DNA of 10,864 bases from contig JAOUDR010000049.1 in the NCBI GenBank assembly GCA_029859185.1, positions 1 through 10,864 on the forward strand. Reading direction: 5' to 3'. The position numbers and the translations under genes are program-made. This document shows, one piece after another, positions 1-6,727 of the stretch. Position 1 is the first letter of the stretch. Each line of letters starts with the position of its first letter. Below the pieces are notes generated by a model that was not told the origin of the DNA, did not search any database, and worked only from the letters and a program-made list of their open reading frames with translations. Source of the stretch: Gemmatimonadota bacterium (lineage in GTDB: Bacteria; Gemmatimonadota; Gemmatimonadetes; Gemmatimonadales; GWC2-71-9).

Positions 1-1
1 C

Positions 2-232
2 GGCCCCGGGTTCGCCCTGCGTGACGAGGTGAATCGGAACCGGTACGAGCGGGGTACGGTGGGGATGGCCCTGTCCGGCCCGGACACGGGCGGGAGCCAG
101 TTCTTCATCACTCACAGCCCGCAGCCCCACCTGGATGGAACCTACACCGTCATCGGGCGGGTAATCTCAGGGATGGACGTAGTGGACCTGATCACCCACG
201 GTGACCGAATCCAGACCGTACGGCGTCAGTGA
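2..232 (+). CDS. Peptidyl-prolyl cis-trans isomerase, cyclophilin type (3' part only)
   Basis: This is the C-terminal 76 residues of a cyclophilin-family prolyl isomerase; the gene enters from the left edge in frame 2 and stops at TGA 230-232. Cyclophilins catalyse cis-trans isomerisation of Xaa-Pro bonds during protein folding. Visible family hallmarks are GPGFALRDE at the edge, RGTVGMA, GPDTGGSQFFIT (98-112 covers QFFIT, with the substrate-pocket Phe), PHLDG and VIGRVISGMDVV. The position of the human CypA Trp121 is His here, as is common in bacterial members. The missing N-terminal part would carry the catalytic Arg (FHR motif) and any signal peptide, so the cellular location cannot be judged. 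The stop codon overlaps the Shine-Dalgarno of the next gene, suggesting co-transcription with the outer-membrane cluster and fitting an envelope-folding role. The family call is near certain; the exact paralogue is not. Confidence 0.93.
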   Translation, partial: GPGFALRDEVNRNRYERGTVGMALSGPDTGGSQFFITHSPQPHLDGTYTVIGRVISGMDVVDLITHGDRIQTVRRQ

Positions 233-242
233 GGTAAGCCGG

Positions 243-3071
243 ATGCGGTACGCCACCGCAGTCTTGGCAGGATGGTTGGTCCTCGCGACGGCTCCGTCGG
301 CCGCCGCGCAGATCAACTACTTCGGCCAAAACAAGATCCAGTATCGCGGGTTTGAGTGGCAGGTGCTGCAAGGCCCGCACATCGACCTGTACTACTACCC
401 GGAGGAAGACGAACTCGCCCGACTCGCCCTGGCGTACGCCGAGGAGAGCTTCCCAATCCTCGTGGAGAAGTTCGGGCACACCCCCCCGCGCCGCATCCCG
501 TTGATCATCTACGCCTCACACGCCGACTTCGAGCAGACCAACATCCTGCCCTTCGTCCCACCCGAGGGGATCCTCGGCGTGACCGAATACGCCAAGCAGC
601 GCGTCGCGGTCCCGTTCCAGGGCGACTACGCCGAGTTCCGCCACACCATCCGGCACGAACTGGTACACGCCTTCCAACTCAGCGTCGGAATGGAAGCCTA
701 TCAGCGCTTCCCCCGCGGTCGGACGCCATTTCCGCTGTGGTGGAGCGAGGGGCTCGCGGAGTTCTGGTCCGGCGGGGAGGACAGCCGAGACGAGATGATC
801 CTCCGCGAGCTCACGATTGCGGGGGTGCTGCCCAGTCTGCAACAGCTGTCCTACATCTACGGTGGGGTGGTGTATCCGCTCGGCGGCGCGATCCACCGTT
901 GGCTGGCCGAGGAATTTGGTGACTGGCGCGTCCAGGTGATGTACCGGGATGCCTGGAAATACGCGTCGTTCGAGGATGCGCTCGCAGGGGTCTATGGTAT
1001 CCGCTTCGATGAGCTGAACGAGCGCTACCAACTCCACTTCCGGCGACGCTACTTCCCGGCCGTGAGCGAGCGGGATCCGCTTGGCGTGTCCGCGTGGCAG
1101 CTGGCTGGCCTGGCAATCAAGCCGCTTTCCTATCACCTGCCCGGTGACTCCGTCACCCGGCTGCTGTATCTGTCCCCACGGACGGGATACATGGCGATCC
1201 ACTCGATGCGGATCGACCGACCGGGCAGCGGCCGCCCGGAGGTCACCAGCGAGCGGTCGGCCGAATTCGAGTCGTTCCACCCGTTCTCATCGCGGCTCGA
1301 CGCCCGGGATGGGATCGCGGCCTTCTCGAGCAAGTACCTCGAACGGGACGCGCTCTTTCTGTGGGACCTTGCCCGGAACCGCGTGGTGGGTCGGTACCAG
1401 TTCGACGAGCTCGTATCCATTCTGTCGCCGACGTGGCTGCCCGATGGCAAGAGTCTCGTGTTCAGCGCGCTCACCCTGAGCGGGCTCTCCGATCTCTATC
1501 GGGTCTTCCTGCCCGAAGGACGGATCGAGCGCCTGACCCAGGACCGCTATCTCGATCTCGATCCCACGGTGAGTCCGGACGGGAAGACGGTGGTGTTCGC
1601 GTCAGACCGCACGCCCTTCGGCGCGGACGGCGCGGTCAATCTATTCACCCTGGATCTTGCAACGGGCGCGGTCGACTACCTCACGTATGGCCCATGGCGC
1701 GACGAGACGCCCCGGTGGGGGGGCGACGGACGGGTGTACTTCTCGTCTGACCGGTCCGGGGTCTACGACATCTACTCGGTCGATCTCGCCGGCAACGGCC
1801 GGCAGGAAACGGCGACGCTCTCCGGCGCCTTCGACCCGCAGTGGATTGACGAAGACAGCACCCTCGTGTACGGCGGCTTTCACGAGTTGTCCTTCGGCAT
1901 CTTCCGGTCGCGCGCTCGGCTTCCCGTCGACAGCGCCGCCACGTTCACGCTCGCGGCGTTCCGACAGGAGCCCGGATGGCCCTGGACGGAACTCGCCGAC
2001 GCGCGGTACGCCCGGGCCGACCCCGTGACCTACCAGAAGCGGTTCTCGCTGGATTTCGCGACGGGCGATGCCGCCGTGGCACCGGGGTACGGGGCGGCCG
2101 CCGGCGCCCTCTTCCTGTTCTCGGATTTCCTGTCCGACCACCTGATCTTCCTCTCGATCACGTCGTTCCAGCAGAGCGGCTTCGGCAACATCATCGGCAA
2201 CGTCAACGGATCGGTGTTCTATCTCAACCAGAAGCGCCGGCTCAACTGGGGTGTCGGCGCGTTCCGGCTCCGTGGCACGTTCTACGAAGGTGACTTCGAG
2301 ACCGTCTACAATGAAACGTCCTGGGGTGGCAGCGCCGGACTTCGCTGGCCCTTCTCCCGATTTTCACGGGTCGAAGCACAGTTCCGCCTCGAGCGGTCGG
2401 ATCGATTCGACCTGGTCGGCGGAAACCGCGAGGAGCCCCGCCGGATTGGCTGGCTCGCGTCGAATTACGTGAGTTTCATTCGCGACAACTCGCTCTGGCT
2501 CCCCACGGGACCCATCGACGGTGAACGACGGAACTTGACGCTCGGGATCACCAACGATCTGACGAACGGTCGATTCGACTCGTGGCAGGCAACCCTGGAT
2601 CAGCGCCGCTATTTCCGCATCGCGAGCCAGTCCTCCCTGGCGTTCCGGTTCTTCGGTTACTTCTCGGCGGGCGCTCGGCCACGCCGAGTCGCCCTTGGGG
2701 GCTCGTGGGGACTGCGGGGCTATCCACGCCTCGGGAACGTTGGGGGCACCCGGGCGCTCATGTTCAATGCCGAGCTCCGGTTTCCGCTCTCCAACTTCTT
2801 GAGCATCGGCTTGCCCATCGGGGAGGCCCGCTTCCCCGGCATCCAGGGGGCCCTCTTCAACGACATCGGCGGTGGGTGGACCGCCCAAACGACGAGCCGC
2901 GGCCTGCTGGGAAGCGCCGGGTTCGGTCTCCGGATGGCCGTCATCTACCCGCTCGTGCTTCGCCTCGACTTCGGGTGGCGCTACTATACGGGGGACATCA
3001 GCCGCTACTCCCTGCCGTACCTCGCGCAGGACCGGAGCTTCGTGGAGTTCTTCTTCGGGTTCAACTATTGA
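243..3071 (+). CDS. Zinc-metalloprotease / TolB-like propeller / Omp85-type outer-membrane barrel fusion
   Basis: This is a 942-aa protein predicted to sit in the outer membrane. ATG 243 is chosen because GAGGT (231-235) lies 7 bases upstream and a signal peptide follows at once (residues 1-22, cleavage AAA|Q); an upstream GTG at 201 would spoil it. Residues about 23-285 form a gluzincin (peptidase MA-like) module: HELVH at 138-142 gives two zinc ligands and the catalytic Glu, and WWSEGLAE (E169) supplies the likely third ligand. Residues about 290-575 carry roughly six beta-propeller repeats of the PD40/TolB type (PDGK at 400-403, DPTVSPDGK from 440, DETPRW from 487). Residues about 597-942 look like an Omp85/surface-antigen barrel: LRGY (824-827) is the lid-motif region, and the protein ends in FGFNY with the terminal aromatic usual for outer-membrane proteins. 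No room is left for a POTRA domain. The substrate is unknown; surface proteolysis or protein export are both possible. Confidence 0.9.
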   Translation: MRYATAVLAGWLVLATAPSAAAQINYFGQNKIQYRGFEWQVLQGPHIDLYYYPEEDELARLALAYAEESFPILVEKFGHTPPRRIPLIIYASHADFEQTNILPFVPPEGILGVTEYAKQRVAVPFQGDYAEFRHTIRHELVHAFQLSVGMEAYQRFPRGRTPFPLWWSEGLAEFWSGGEDSRDEMILRELTIAGVLPSLQQLSYIYGGVVYPLGGAIHRWLAEEFGDWRVQVMYRDAWKYASFEDALAGVYGIRFDELNERYQLHFRRRYFPAVSERDPLGVSAWQLAGLAIKPLSYHLPGDSVTRLLYLSPRTGYMAIHSMRIDRPGSGRPEVTSERSAEFESFHPFSSRLDARDGIAAFSSKYLERDALFLWDLARNRVVGRYQFDELVSILSPTWLPDGKSLVFSALTLSGLSDLYRVFLPEGRIERLTQDRYLDLDPTVSPDGKTVVFASDRTPFGADGAVNLFTLDLATGAVDYLTYGPWRDETPRWGGDGRVYFSSDRSGVYDIYSVDLAGNGRQETATLSGAFDPQWIDEDSTLVYGGFHELSFGIFRSRARLPVDSAATFTLAAFRQEPGWPWTELADARYARADPVTYQKRFSLDFATGDAAVAPGYGAAAGALFLFSDFLSDHLIFLSITSFQQSGFGNIIGNVNGSVFYLNQKRRLNWGVGAFRLRGTFYEGDFETVYNETSWGGSAGLRWPFSRFSRVEAQFRLERSDRFDLVGGNREEPRRIGWLASNYVSFIRDNSLWLPTGPIDGERRNLTLGITNDLTNGRFDSWQATLDQRRYFRIASQSSLAFRFFGYFSAGARPRRVALGGSWGLRGYPRLGNVGGTRALMFNAELRFPLSNFLSIGLPIGEARFPGIQGALFNDIGGGWTAQTTSRGLLGSAGFGLRMAVIYPLVLRLDFGWRYYTGDISRYSLPYLAQDRSFVEFFFGFNY

Positions 3072-3787
3072 GCCGCCCGCCATATCACCGGTACCGCGCG
3101 GCGCGCGCCACCAGCCTAGCGGTCGTCGCCGCAGCGGTCCTCGTCGGCTGTGCCTCGGCACTGCGGAGCATTGCGCCCGCGAACCTGACCCCGATCACGG
3201 CAGCGACGGTTGCTGACTGGACGGCCCCGTTCCAGCCAGCGGTACCATTGCAGTTCGATCTCCGCTGGCGGTTCGAGAACCGGGAGGGGTCCGCAGCGGG
3301 TCGCGCGGTGGCCCGGTACGCACCGCCGGACACGCTGCGGTTCGACTACCGCGGCCCATTCGGGCGATCGGGCAGCGTCCTCGTGGTGGGAAACCAGGCT
3401 GTCTGGTCAGAGCCGGAAGGCGACCTCGACAATCTCATCCCGGTCGCGCCGGTGTTGTGGGCGGCGCTCGGCATCGTCACCGCGCCGGAGGAGGAAGCCG
3501 ACCTCCTGGGAAGCGAGACCACCGACCGGAGGGCCTGGCGGTACGCGCACGGGGACCACGCCGTAGACTACATCCAGGTCCTGCAAGGGAAGGCCCGCCT
3601 GCTCGCTGAGCTGCGGGAGCTGGACAAGATTCTCGGCGTCGTGGACGTGGAACTCAGCGACTCGGCTCCGACCACTCCCGTCTCGGCCGTCATGCGGTTC
3701 CCATCGCAGCGGTCCAAGTTCTCTCTCACCGTACGACAGGTGGACTCCGTTGCCCCGTTCCCGTCCGAGACCTGGCAGCACCCGTAG
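3068..3787 (+). CDS. Predicted outer-membrane lipoprotein, possible LolA/LolB-like fold
   Basis: This is a 239-aa lipoprotein. The frame is open far upstream through the barrel gene, so the lipoprotein signal decides the start. TTG 3068 overlaps the upstream TGA (TTGA) and gives a basic n-region (several Arg in residues 1-13), a hydrophobic stretch (residues 14-26) and the lipobox LVGC with the lipidated Cys at residue 28. No ATG or GTG would preserve these parts. There is no good Shine-Dalgarno, so translational coupling is likely. The mature part begins with a short linker, then alternating strand-like segments (LQFDLRWRF, LRFDYRGPFG, GSVLVVGNQAVW) and a late RELDKILGVVDVEL segment. The pattern resembles LolA/LolB-like or DUF4292-like proteins that hold lipid acyl chains in a half-open barrel. 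That fold is inference; no catalytic motif is seen. Its place next to lptE suggests work in lipid or lipoprotein handling at the outer membrane. Confidence 0.8.
   Translation: MSRPPYHRYRAARATSLAVVAAAVLVGCASALRSIAPANLTPITAATVADWTAPFQPAVPLQFDLRWRFENREGSAAGRAVARYAPPDTLRFDYRGPFGRSGSVLVVGNQAVWSEPEGDLDNLIPVAPVLWAALGIVTAPEEEADLLGSETTDRRAWRYAHGDHAVDYIQVLQGKARLLAELRELDKILGVVDVELSDSAPTTPVSAVMRFPSQRSKFSLTVRQVDSVAPFPSETWQHP
3738..3743 (+). promoter_or_regulatory. Shine-Dalgarno deciding a TTG start for the lptE-like gene
   Basis: AGGTGG lies 6 bases before TTG 3750. The alternative ATG at 3789 has only AGG directly abutting it and no usable spacing. This site, with the basic residues encoded between 3750 and 3789, favours TTG 3750 as the start. 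Confidence 0.5.
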
Positions 3788-4271
3788 GATGGCCGCACTC
3801 GCGGTCGCCCTCGCCGGCGGGGGCTGCTACGGGTTTGCCGGGGGGGGCCTGCCACCGCACATCAAGACCGTGGCGATTCTCCCGTTCGACAACCTCACGC
3901 CCGAGCCGTTGTTGACACAGGAGGTCGCCGACGCACTCCGCGAGGCCGTGCAGGGGCGGCTCGGGCTGCGCCCCTCGTCGGAGGCGACGGCGGACGCCGT
4001 GGTCCGGGGCACGATTACCCGCTATGAACCGGACATTCCGCTCTCGTTCCAGACCGGGGAACTGGGCCGGAACGTCGAGGTGACGGCCCGGCGCGTCCAG
4101 CTTACCCTGCGGGTCGAGATCTACGACCAGCGCGAAGGGCGGACGCTCTGGACACGAGAGAGCATGATCGTCGACGGCGAATACCAGCCGCCGGACGAGG
4201 GATCGGGCCGACGCAAGGCGCTGGAGAAACTCGTCACCGACATCGTCGACGGAGCGCAGTCGCAATGGTGA
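3750..4271 (+). CDS. lptE: LPS-assembly lipoprotein, LptE-like
   Basis: This is a 173-aa protein resembling the LptE family, the lipoprotein that plugs the LptD barrel and helps insert lipopolysaccharide into the outer leaflet. Family-type features are the CYGF segment after the signal, PPHIKTVAILPFDN, PLLTQEVADALREA, ADAVVRGTI, VQLTLRVEIYDQ, GRTLW and a C-terminal ALEKLVTDIVDG helix. Starting at TTG 3750 gives an Arg-rich n-region, a hydrophobic core (residues 14-22) and Cys26 in a weak lipobox (AGGGC). Starting at ATG 3789 removes all the positive charge before the hydrophobic core, so TTG is preferred although it overlaps the upstream gene by 38 bases. The next gene overlaps its end (ATGGTGA). 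No lptD is visible here; the Omp85-like barrel upstream is not an obvious LptD. The family call is good; the exact start is less sure. Confidence 0.82.
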   Translation: MPRSRPRPGSTRRMAALAVALAGGGCYGFAGGGLPPHIKTVAILPFDNLTPEPLLTQEVADALREAVQGRLGLRPSSEATADAVVRGTITRYEPDIPLSFQTGELGRNVEVTARRVQLTLRVEIYDQREGRTLWTRESMIVDGEYQPPDEGSGRRKALEKLVTDIVDGAQSQW

Positions 4272-4636
4272 GCCGGCACCTCCGCGGACGGGCCGGGAAA
4301 GTCCCGGTCAAGTTCCTGTTGACCATGACCGTGTTGGGTGGAATCATCTACTACGGGATTGGGGCCGGTGGCGGCTTCCTCAAGTACTACCAGATGAAGG
4401 ACGAGGCCGGCGTCCAAGCCCGGTTCGCGACCAACCAGACCGATGAGGTCATCCGCCGCCGCATGCGCGAGAAAGCCACCGCGCTCAACCTCCCTCCCGC
4501 GGCCCAGCGCATTACCGTCCGGCGCCGCGCCCGCCCGCGGGAGATCTTCATCACCACCGCCTGGCCCGACACGATCGTCCTGCCGTTCTACCGGTTGGTC
4601 CACACCTACCGCGTCGAAGCCCGGGCCCCGCTGTAG
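4265..4636 (+). CDS. Small single-pass membrane protein of unknown function
   Basis: This is a 123-aa protein I cannot assign. It has a basic N-terminus (residues 1-16, Arg/Lys-rich), one hydrophobic segment at about 15-37 (FLLTMTVLGGIIYYGIGAG) and then about 85 residues that should lie outside the cytoplasm by the positive-inside rule. That part reads as an amphipathic helix (KYYQMKDEAGVQARFATNQ), an Arg-rich stretch (EVIRRRMREKATALNLP) and strand-like segments (RITVRRR, REIFITTAW, HTYRVEARAPL). The layout (a membrane anchor followed by a small alpha/beta domain) vaguely recalls DUF4845-type proteins, but this is unproven. ATG 4265 has GGAG at 4251-4254 (10-base spacing) and overlaps the lptE stop; GTG 4268 is an alternative that gives a 4-base overlap. 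As the last gene of the run it is probably co-translated with lptE. Confidence 0.75.
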   Translation: MVSRHLRGRAGKVPVKFLLTMTVLGGIIYYGIGAGGGFLKYYQMKDEAGVQARFATNQTDEVIRRRMREKATALNLPPAAQRITVRRRARPREIFITTAWPDTIVLPFYRLVHTYRVEARAPL

Positions 4637-4645
4637 CCGCCCACC

Positions 4646-6103
4646 TCAGCCGCGGAAAAACAGCAGCGTCACCACGAGGAACAGCGGCAGCAGTACCGCC
4701 ATGCTATACAGCATGTACCCGAAGAAGCTCGGCATCTTCAACCCACTACTCTCGGCAATGGCCTTCACCATGAAGTTCGGTCCGTTGCCGATATAGGTCA
4801 TCGATCCCATGAAGACCGCGCCCGTCGAGATCGCGGCAAGCATGCGAACCGCCGCTTCGCCGCGAGTCAGGAACTCCCCAAGGAACCGCCCCTCCGCCGG
4901 TACGTGCTCGAGCCCCGCCGCCGTTGCGGAAAACGTCAAGTAGGTGGGCGCGTTGTCCAGAAAGCTCGACAGGGACCCCGTCGCCCAGAAGAAGTGCCAC
5001 GGCCGATGCAAACCGAACTCCATCCCCAGCACGTCACGGGCGCCCTGACCCCACGCGTTCAGGATCACGAGCGCAGGGGCCATCGTCACGAAAATCCCCA
5101 CGAACAACACGGCCACTTCGATGATCGGATCGAAGTTGAACGAATTCCGCTCGTGGTACAGGGACGGCGTACCGCCGTACGAGACGGCGGCCAGTATGGC
5201 CATCAGCGCTTCCTTGACGCCGAAAGGCCACGGTTGGCCACCGTAGCCAATCCCTTTGCCCGATGCCAGGACGACCGCCATGATGCCGGCAAGCAGCACC
5301 AGATTGCGCTTCCCGTGGATCCACAGTGGTTCGTGCGCCATCGCTTCCTCGAGCTGCGAGCCCGGACGTGCCCGCTCCTCGCGGTCGAGTACGATCTGAT
5401 CCCAGATGTTGAAGATCGCGATCAGGGCCACATTCACGAACAGCCACTGCGGCCACAGCCGCAGAGTCCACTCGAACGGCACCCCCATCAGGAACCCGAG
5501 GAAGAGCGGCGGATCCCCCAGTGGCGTCAGGAGACCACCGCAGTTCGACACCACGAAGATGAAGAAGATGACGACATGCACTTTGTCGCGGCGCGACTTG
5601 TTCGCGCGCAACAGCGGACGGATCAGGACGACCGACGCCCCCGTCGTCCCGATCAGGTTGGCAAGCACCGCGCCGATCGCCATCATCCCGGAGTTGACGA
5701 GCGGGGTCCCGGACAACGAGCCCTGGATGTAGATGCCGCCGCTGATGGTGTAGAGCGCGGCCAAGAGCACGATGAACGAGACGTACTCGATCATCTTTTC
5801 CTCGAGCACGAACCGGCCGGCGGGTCCGAGACCGAACCCAAGGTACACCGCCATCGGCAGGGCGACACAGGCAACGACGATGGCCTTGTTCCAGTTGTGC
5901 TCCCACCAGTGCCCCACGATGAGCGGTAGCAGCGCGATGGCCAGCAAGAGGAGGAGGAAGGGTGCAATCGAGATGAGCGGCAGGTCCTGGGCGAGCTGCA
6001 CGACCCCCGTGCCGTGTTCCTGCGCGGCCGCCGAACGACCACAGAGGGTGATCAGGAGTATGACGGCGCCGGACAGGCGGGAACCAGCGAACCGGAAAAG
6101 CAC
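4646..6103 (-). CDS. Sodium:proton antiporter, NhaD / CitMHS_2 type
   Basis: This is a 485-aa polytopic inner-membrane transporter of the ion-transporter superfamily, most like bacterial proteins annotated as NhaD-type Na+/H+ antiporters or putative citrate transporters (CitMHS_2). Family-type motifs appear in both inverted halves: IGTTGASVVLIRP (151-163) and SNCGGLLTPLGDPP (186-199) in the first, SSFLDNAPTYLTF (379-391) and YIGNGPNFMVKAI (437-449) in the second. About eleven or twelve hydrophobic segments are visible. The start is GTG at 6103 (reading down), with GGAG (plus-strand 6111-6114) 7 bases upstream. The N-terminus is unusual for such a transporter: residues 1-27 look like a cleavable signal peptide (AAA|Q). 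It is divergent from rfaE2 and convergent with the outer-membrane operon, so it is probably a single-gene transcript. Na+/H+ exchange is inferred from family; the substrate could differ. Confidence 0.9.
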   Translation of the reverse strand: MLFRFAGSRLSGAVILLITLCGRSAAAQEHGTGVVQLAQDLPLISIAPFLLLLLAIALLPLIVGHWWEHNWNKAIVVACVALPMAVYLGFGLGPAGRFVLEEKMIEYVSFIVLLAALYTISGGIYIQGSLSGTPLVNSGMMAIGAVLANLIGTTGASVVLIRPLLRANKSRRDKVHVVIFFIFVVSNCGGLLTPLGDPPLFLGFLMGVPFEWTLRLWPQWLFVNVALIAIFNIWDQIVLDREERARPGSQLEEAMAHEPLWIHGKRNLVLLAGIMAVVLASGKGIGYGGQPWPFGVKEALMAILAAVSYGGTPSLYHERNSFNFDPIIEVAVLFVGIFVTMAPALVILNAWGQGARDVLGMEFGLHRPWHFFWATGSLSSFLDNAPTYLTFSATAAGLEHVPAEGRFLGEFLTRGEAAVRMLAAISTGAVFMGSMTYIGNGPNFMVKAIAESSGLKMPSFFGYMLYSMAVLLPLFLVVTLLFFRG

Positions 6104-6110
6104 GAATGCA

Positions 6111-6114
6111 CTCC
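6111..6114 (-). promoter_or_regulatory. Shine-Dalgarno of the antiporter gene
   Basis: CTCC on the plus strand reads GGAG on the minus strand, 7 bases before the GTG start at 6103. It supports this non-ATG start, since no ATG in the frame is better placed. Confidence 0.6.
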
Positions 6115-6150
6115 GATTGGAGGACGTGGATGACGTCGAACTGCCGCAGA

Positions 6151-6179
6151 ATCGTAATGGGGTGGCATGCTTGACTCAA
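6151..6179 (-). promoter_or_regulatory. Candidate sigma-70-type promoter for the antiporter gene
   Basis: Read on the minus strand, TTGAGT (plus 6174-6179) is followed after exactly 17 bases by TACGAT (plus 6151-6156), with 4 of 6 matches to each consensus hexamer. The -10 lies about 48 bases upstream of the GTG start. The -35 sits within a 9-base palindrome, TTGACTCAA (6171-6179), so a -35-like TTGACT also faces the other way, but no matching -10 is seen for the plus strand. This is pattern matching only. Confidence 0.35.
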
Positions 6180-6244
6180 CGCACCCGTACCCTTGACGTG
6201 CCGCGCGGCCTCCACGCACCTTCCGCGCCGACCAGGGGACACCG

Positions 6245-6727
6245 ATGACCGCCGACACGTCAGACAAGATCGTGGACCGGGCCGCCGCTCGACGCTGGCG
6301 GGCGGTCCAGACGGGCCGCGTGGTCTTTACCAACGGGGTCTTCGACTTGGTGCACGCCGGGCACGTGGGATTCCTGGAGCAGGCTCGTGCCCTGGGCCGC
6401 GTCCTCGTCGTGGGCGTGAACAGCGATGGATCCGCCGCGCGGCTTGGGAAGGGCGCCGGACGACCGTTCGTTCCGGAGGCCGACCGCGCCCGTGTGGTGG
6501 CCGGGCTCGCCGCGGTGGACTTGGTGGTGCTTTTCCCGGAGGACACACCGGCCGCGCTGGTGGCGGCGCTCGAGCCCGACATCCTCGTCAAGGGCAGCGA
6601 GTACGACCCGGACGCCCTCCCAGGACGGGAATACGTGACAGCCCGTGGCGGCGTCGTTACCGTCCTGCCCCGGCTGCCGAACCACTCAACCACCACCCTC
6701 GTGGAGCGTATCCGTGCCGCGACCTGA
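6245..6727 (+). CDS. rfaE2: D-glycero-beta-D-manno-heptose 1-phosphate adenylyltransferase
   Basis: This is a 160-aa cytidylyltransferase-fold enzyme that transfers AMP from ATP to heptose 1-phosphate, giving ADP-heptose for the LPS inner core. It corresponds to the C-terminal adenylyltransferase domain of HldE/RfaE, encoded here as a stand-alone protein; the kinase domain is absent from the window. Evidence: VFTNGVFDLVHAGH with the nucleotide-binding HAGH at 37-40, NSDGSAARLGKG, GRPFVPEADRA, LVKGSEYDPD (KGSEY at 116-120) and HSTTTLVERI near the C-terminus (H147-T150), equivalent to the ISSTKI-like end motif. ATG 6245 has AGGGG 6 bases upstream, and the length matches stand-alone members. It is the first gene of a three-gene run and overlaps rph by 14 bases. 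A related glycerol-3-phosphate or FAD-synthesis nucleotidyltransferase is less likely because of the SDGSAxRLKG-type segment. Confidence 0.93.
   Translation: MTADTSDKIVDRAAARRWRAVQTGRVVFTNGVFDLVHAGHVGFLEQARALGRVLVVGVNSDGSAARLGKGAGRPFVPEADRARVVAGLAAVDLVVLFPEDTPAALVAALEPDILVKGSEYDPDALPGREYVTARGGVVTVLPRLPNHSTTTLVERIRAAT
6703..6706 (+). promoter_or_regulatory. Shine-Dalgarno deciding the GTG start of rph
   Basis: GGAG inside the end of rfaE2 lies 7 bases before GTG 6714. An ORF reading from 6645 would add 23 residues not seen in RNase PH, whereas GTG 6714 places LRPVSLERG at the position usual for the family. Confidence 0.6.

Larger units (their letters stand above)
6104..6244. other. Divergent intergenic region between the antiporter gene and rfaE2
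   Basis: These 141 bases hold the antiporter promoter candidate and the Shine-Dalgarno sequences of both genes; for rfaE2 this is AGGGG at 6234-6238, 6 bases before ATG. Two plus-strand TTGAC hexamers (6171 and 6193) lack a convincing -10. No RNA gene or small ORF stands out. Confidence 0.6.

Noticed and set aside
2364..3161. Minus-strand ORF (265 codons) under the barrel region
   Set aside because: Shadow of the barrel-coding frame; Pro/Glu/Arg-rich composition and no recognisable domain.
4904..5929. Long plus-strand ORF (341 codons) antisense to the antiporter
   Set aside because: It is a shadow of the antiporter frame in high-GC DNA: rich in Arg, His, Gln and Pro, with no motif, while the minus-strand frame has full family motifs.
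6193..6198. TTGACG as -35 box for rfaE2
   Set aside because: No -10-like hexamer at 16-18 bases downstream; the region there is GC-rich.
5034..6242. Long minus-strand ORF (402 codons) overlapping the antiporter in another frame
   Set aside because: Arg-rich shadow frame without hydrophobic segments or motifs; the antiporter frame explains the region.
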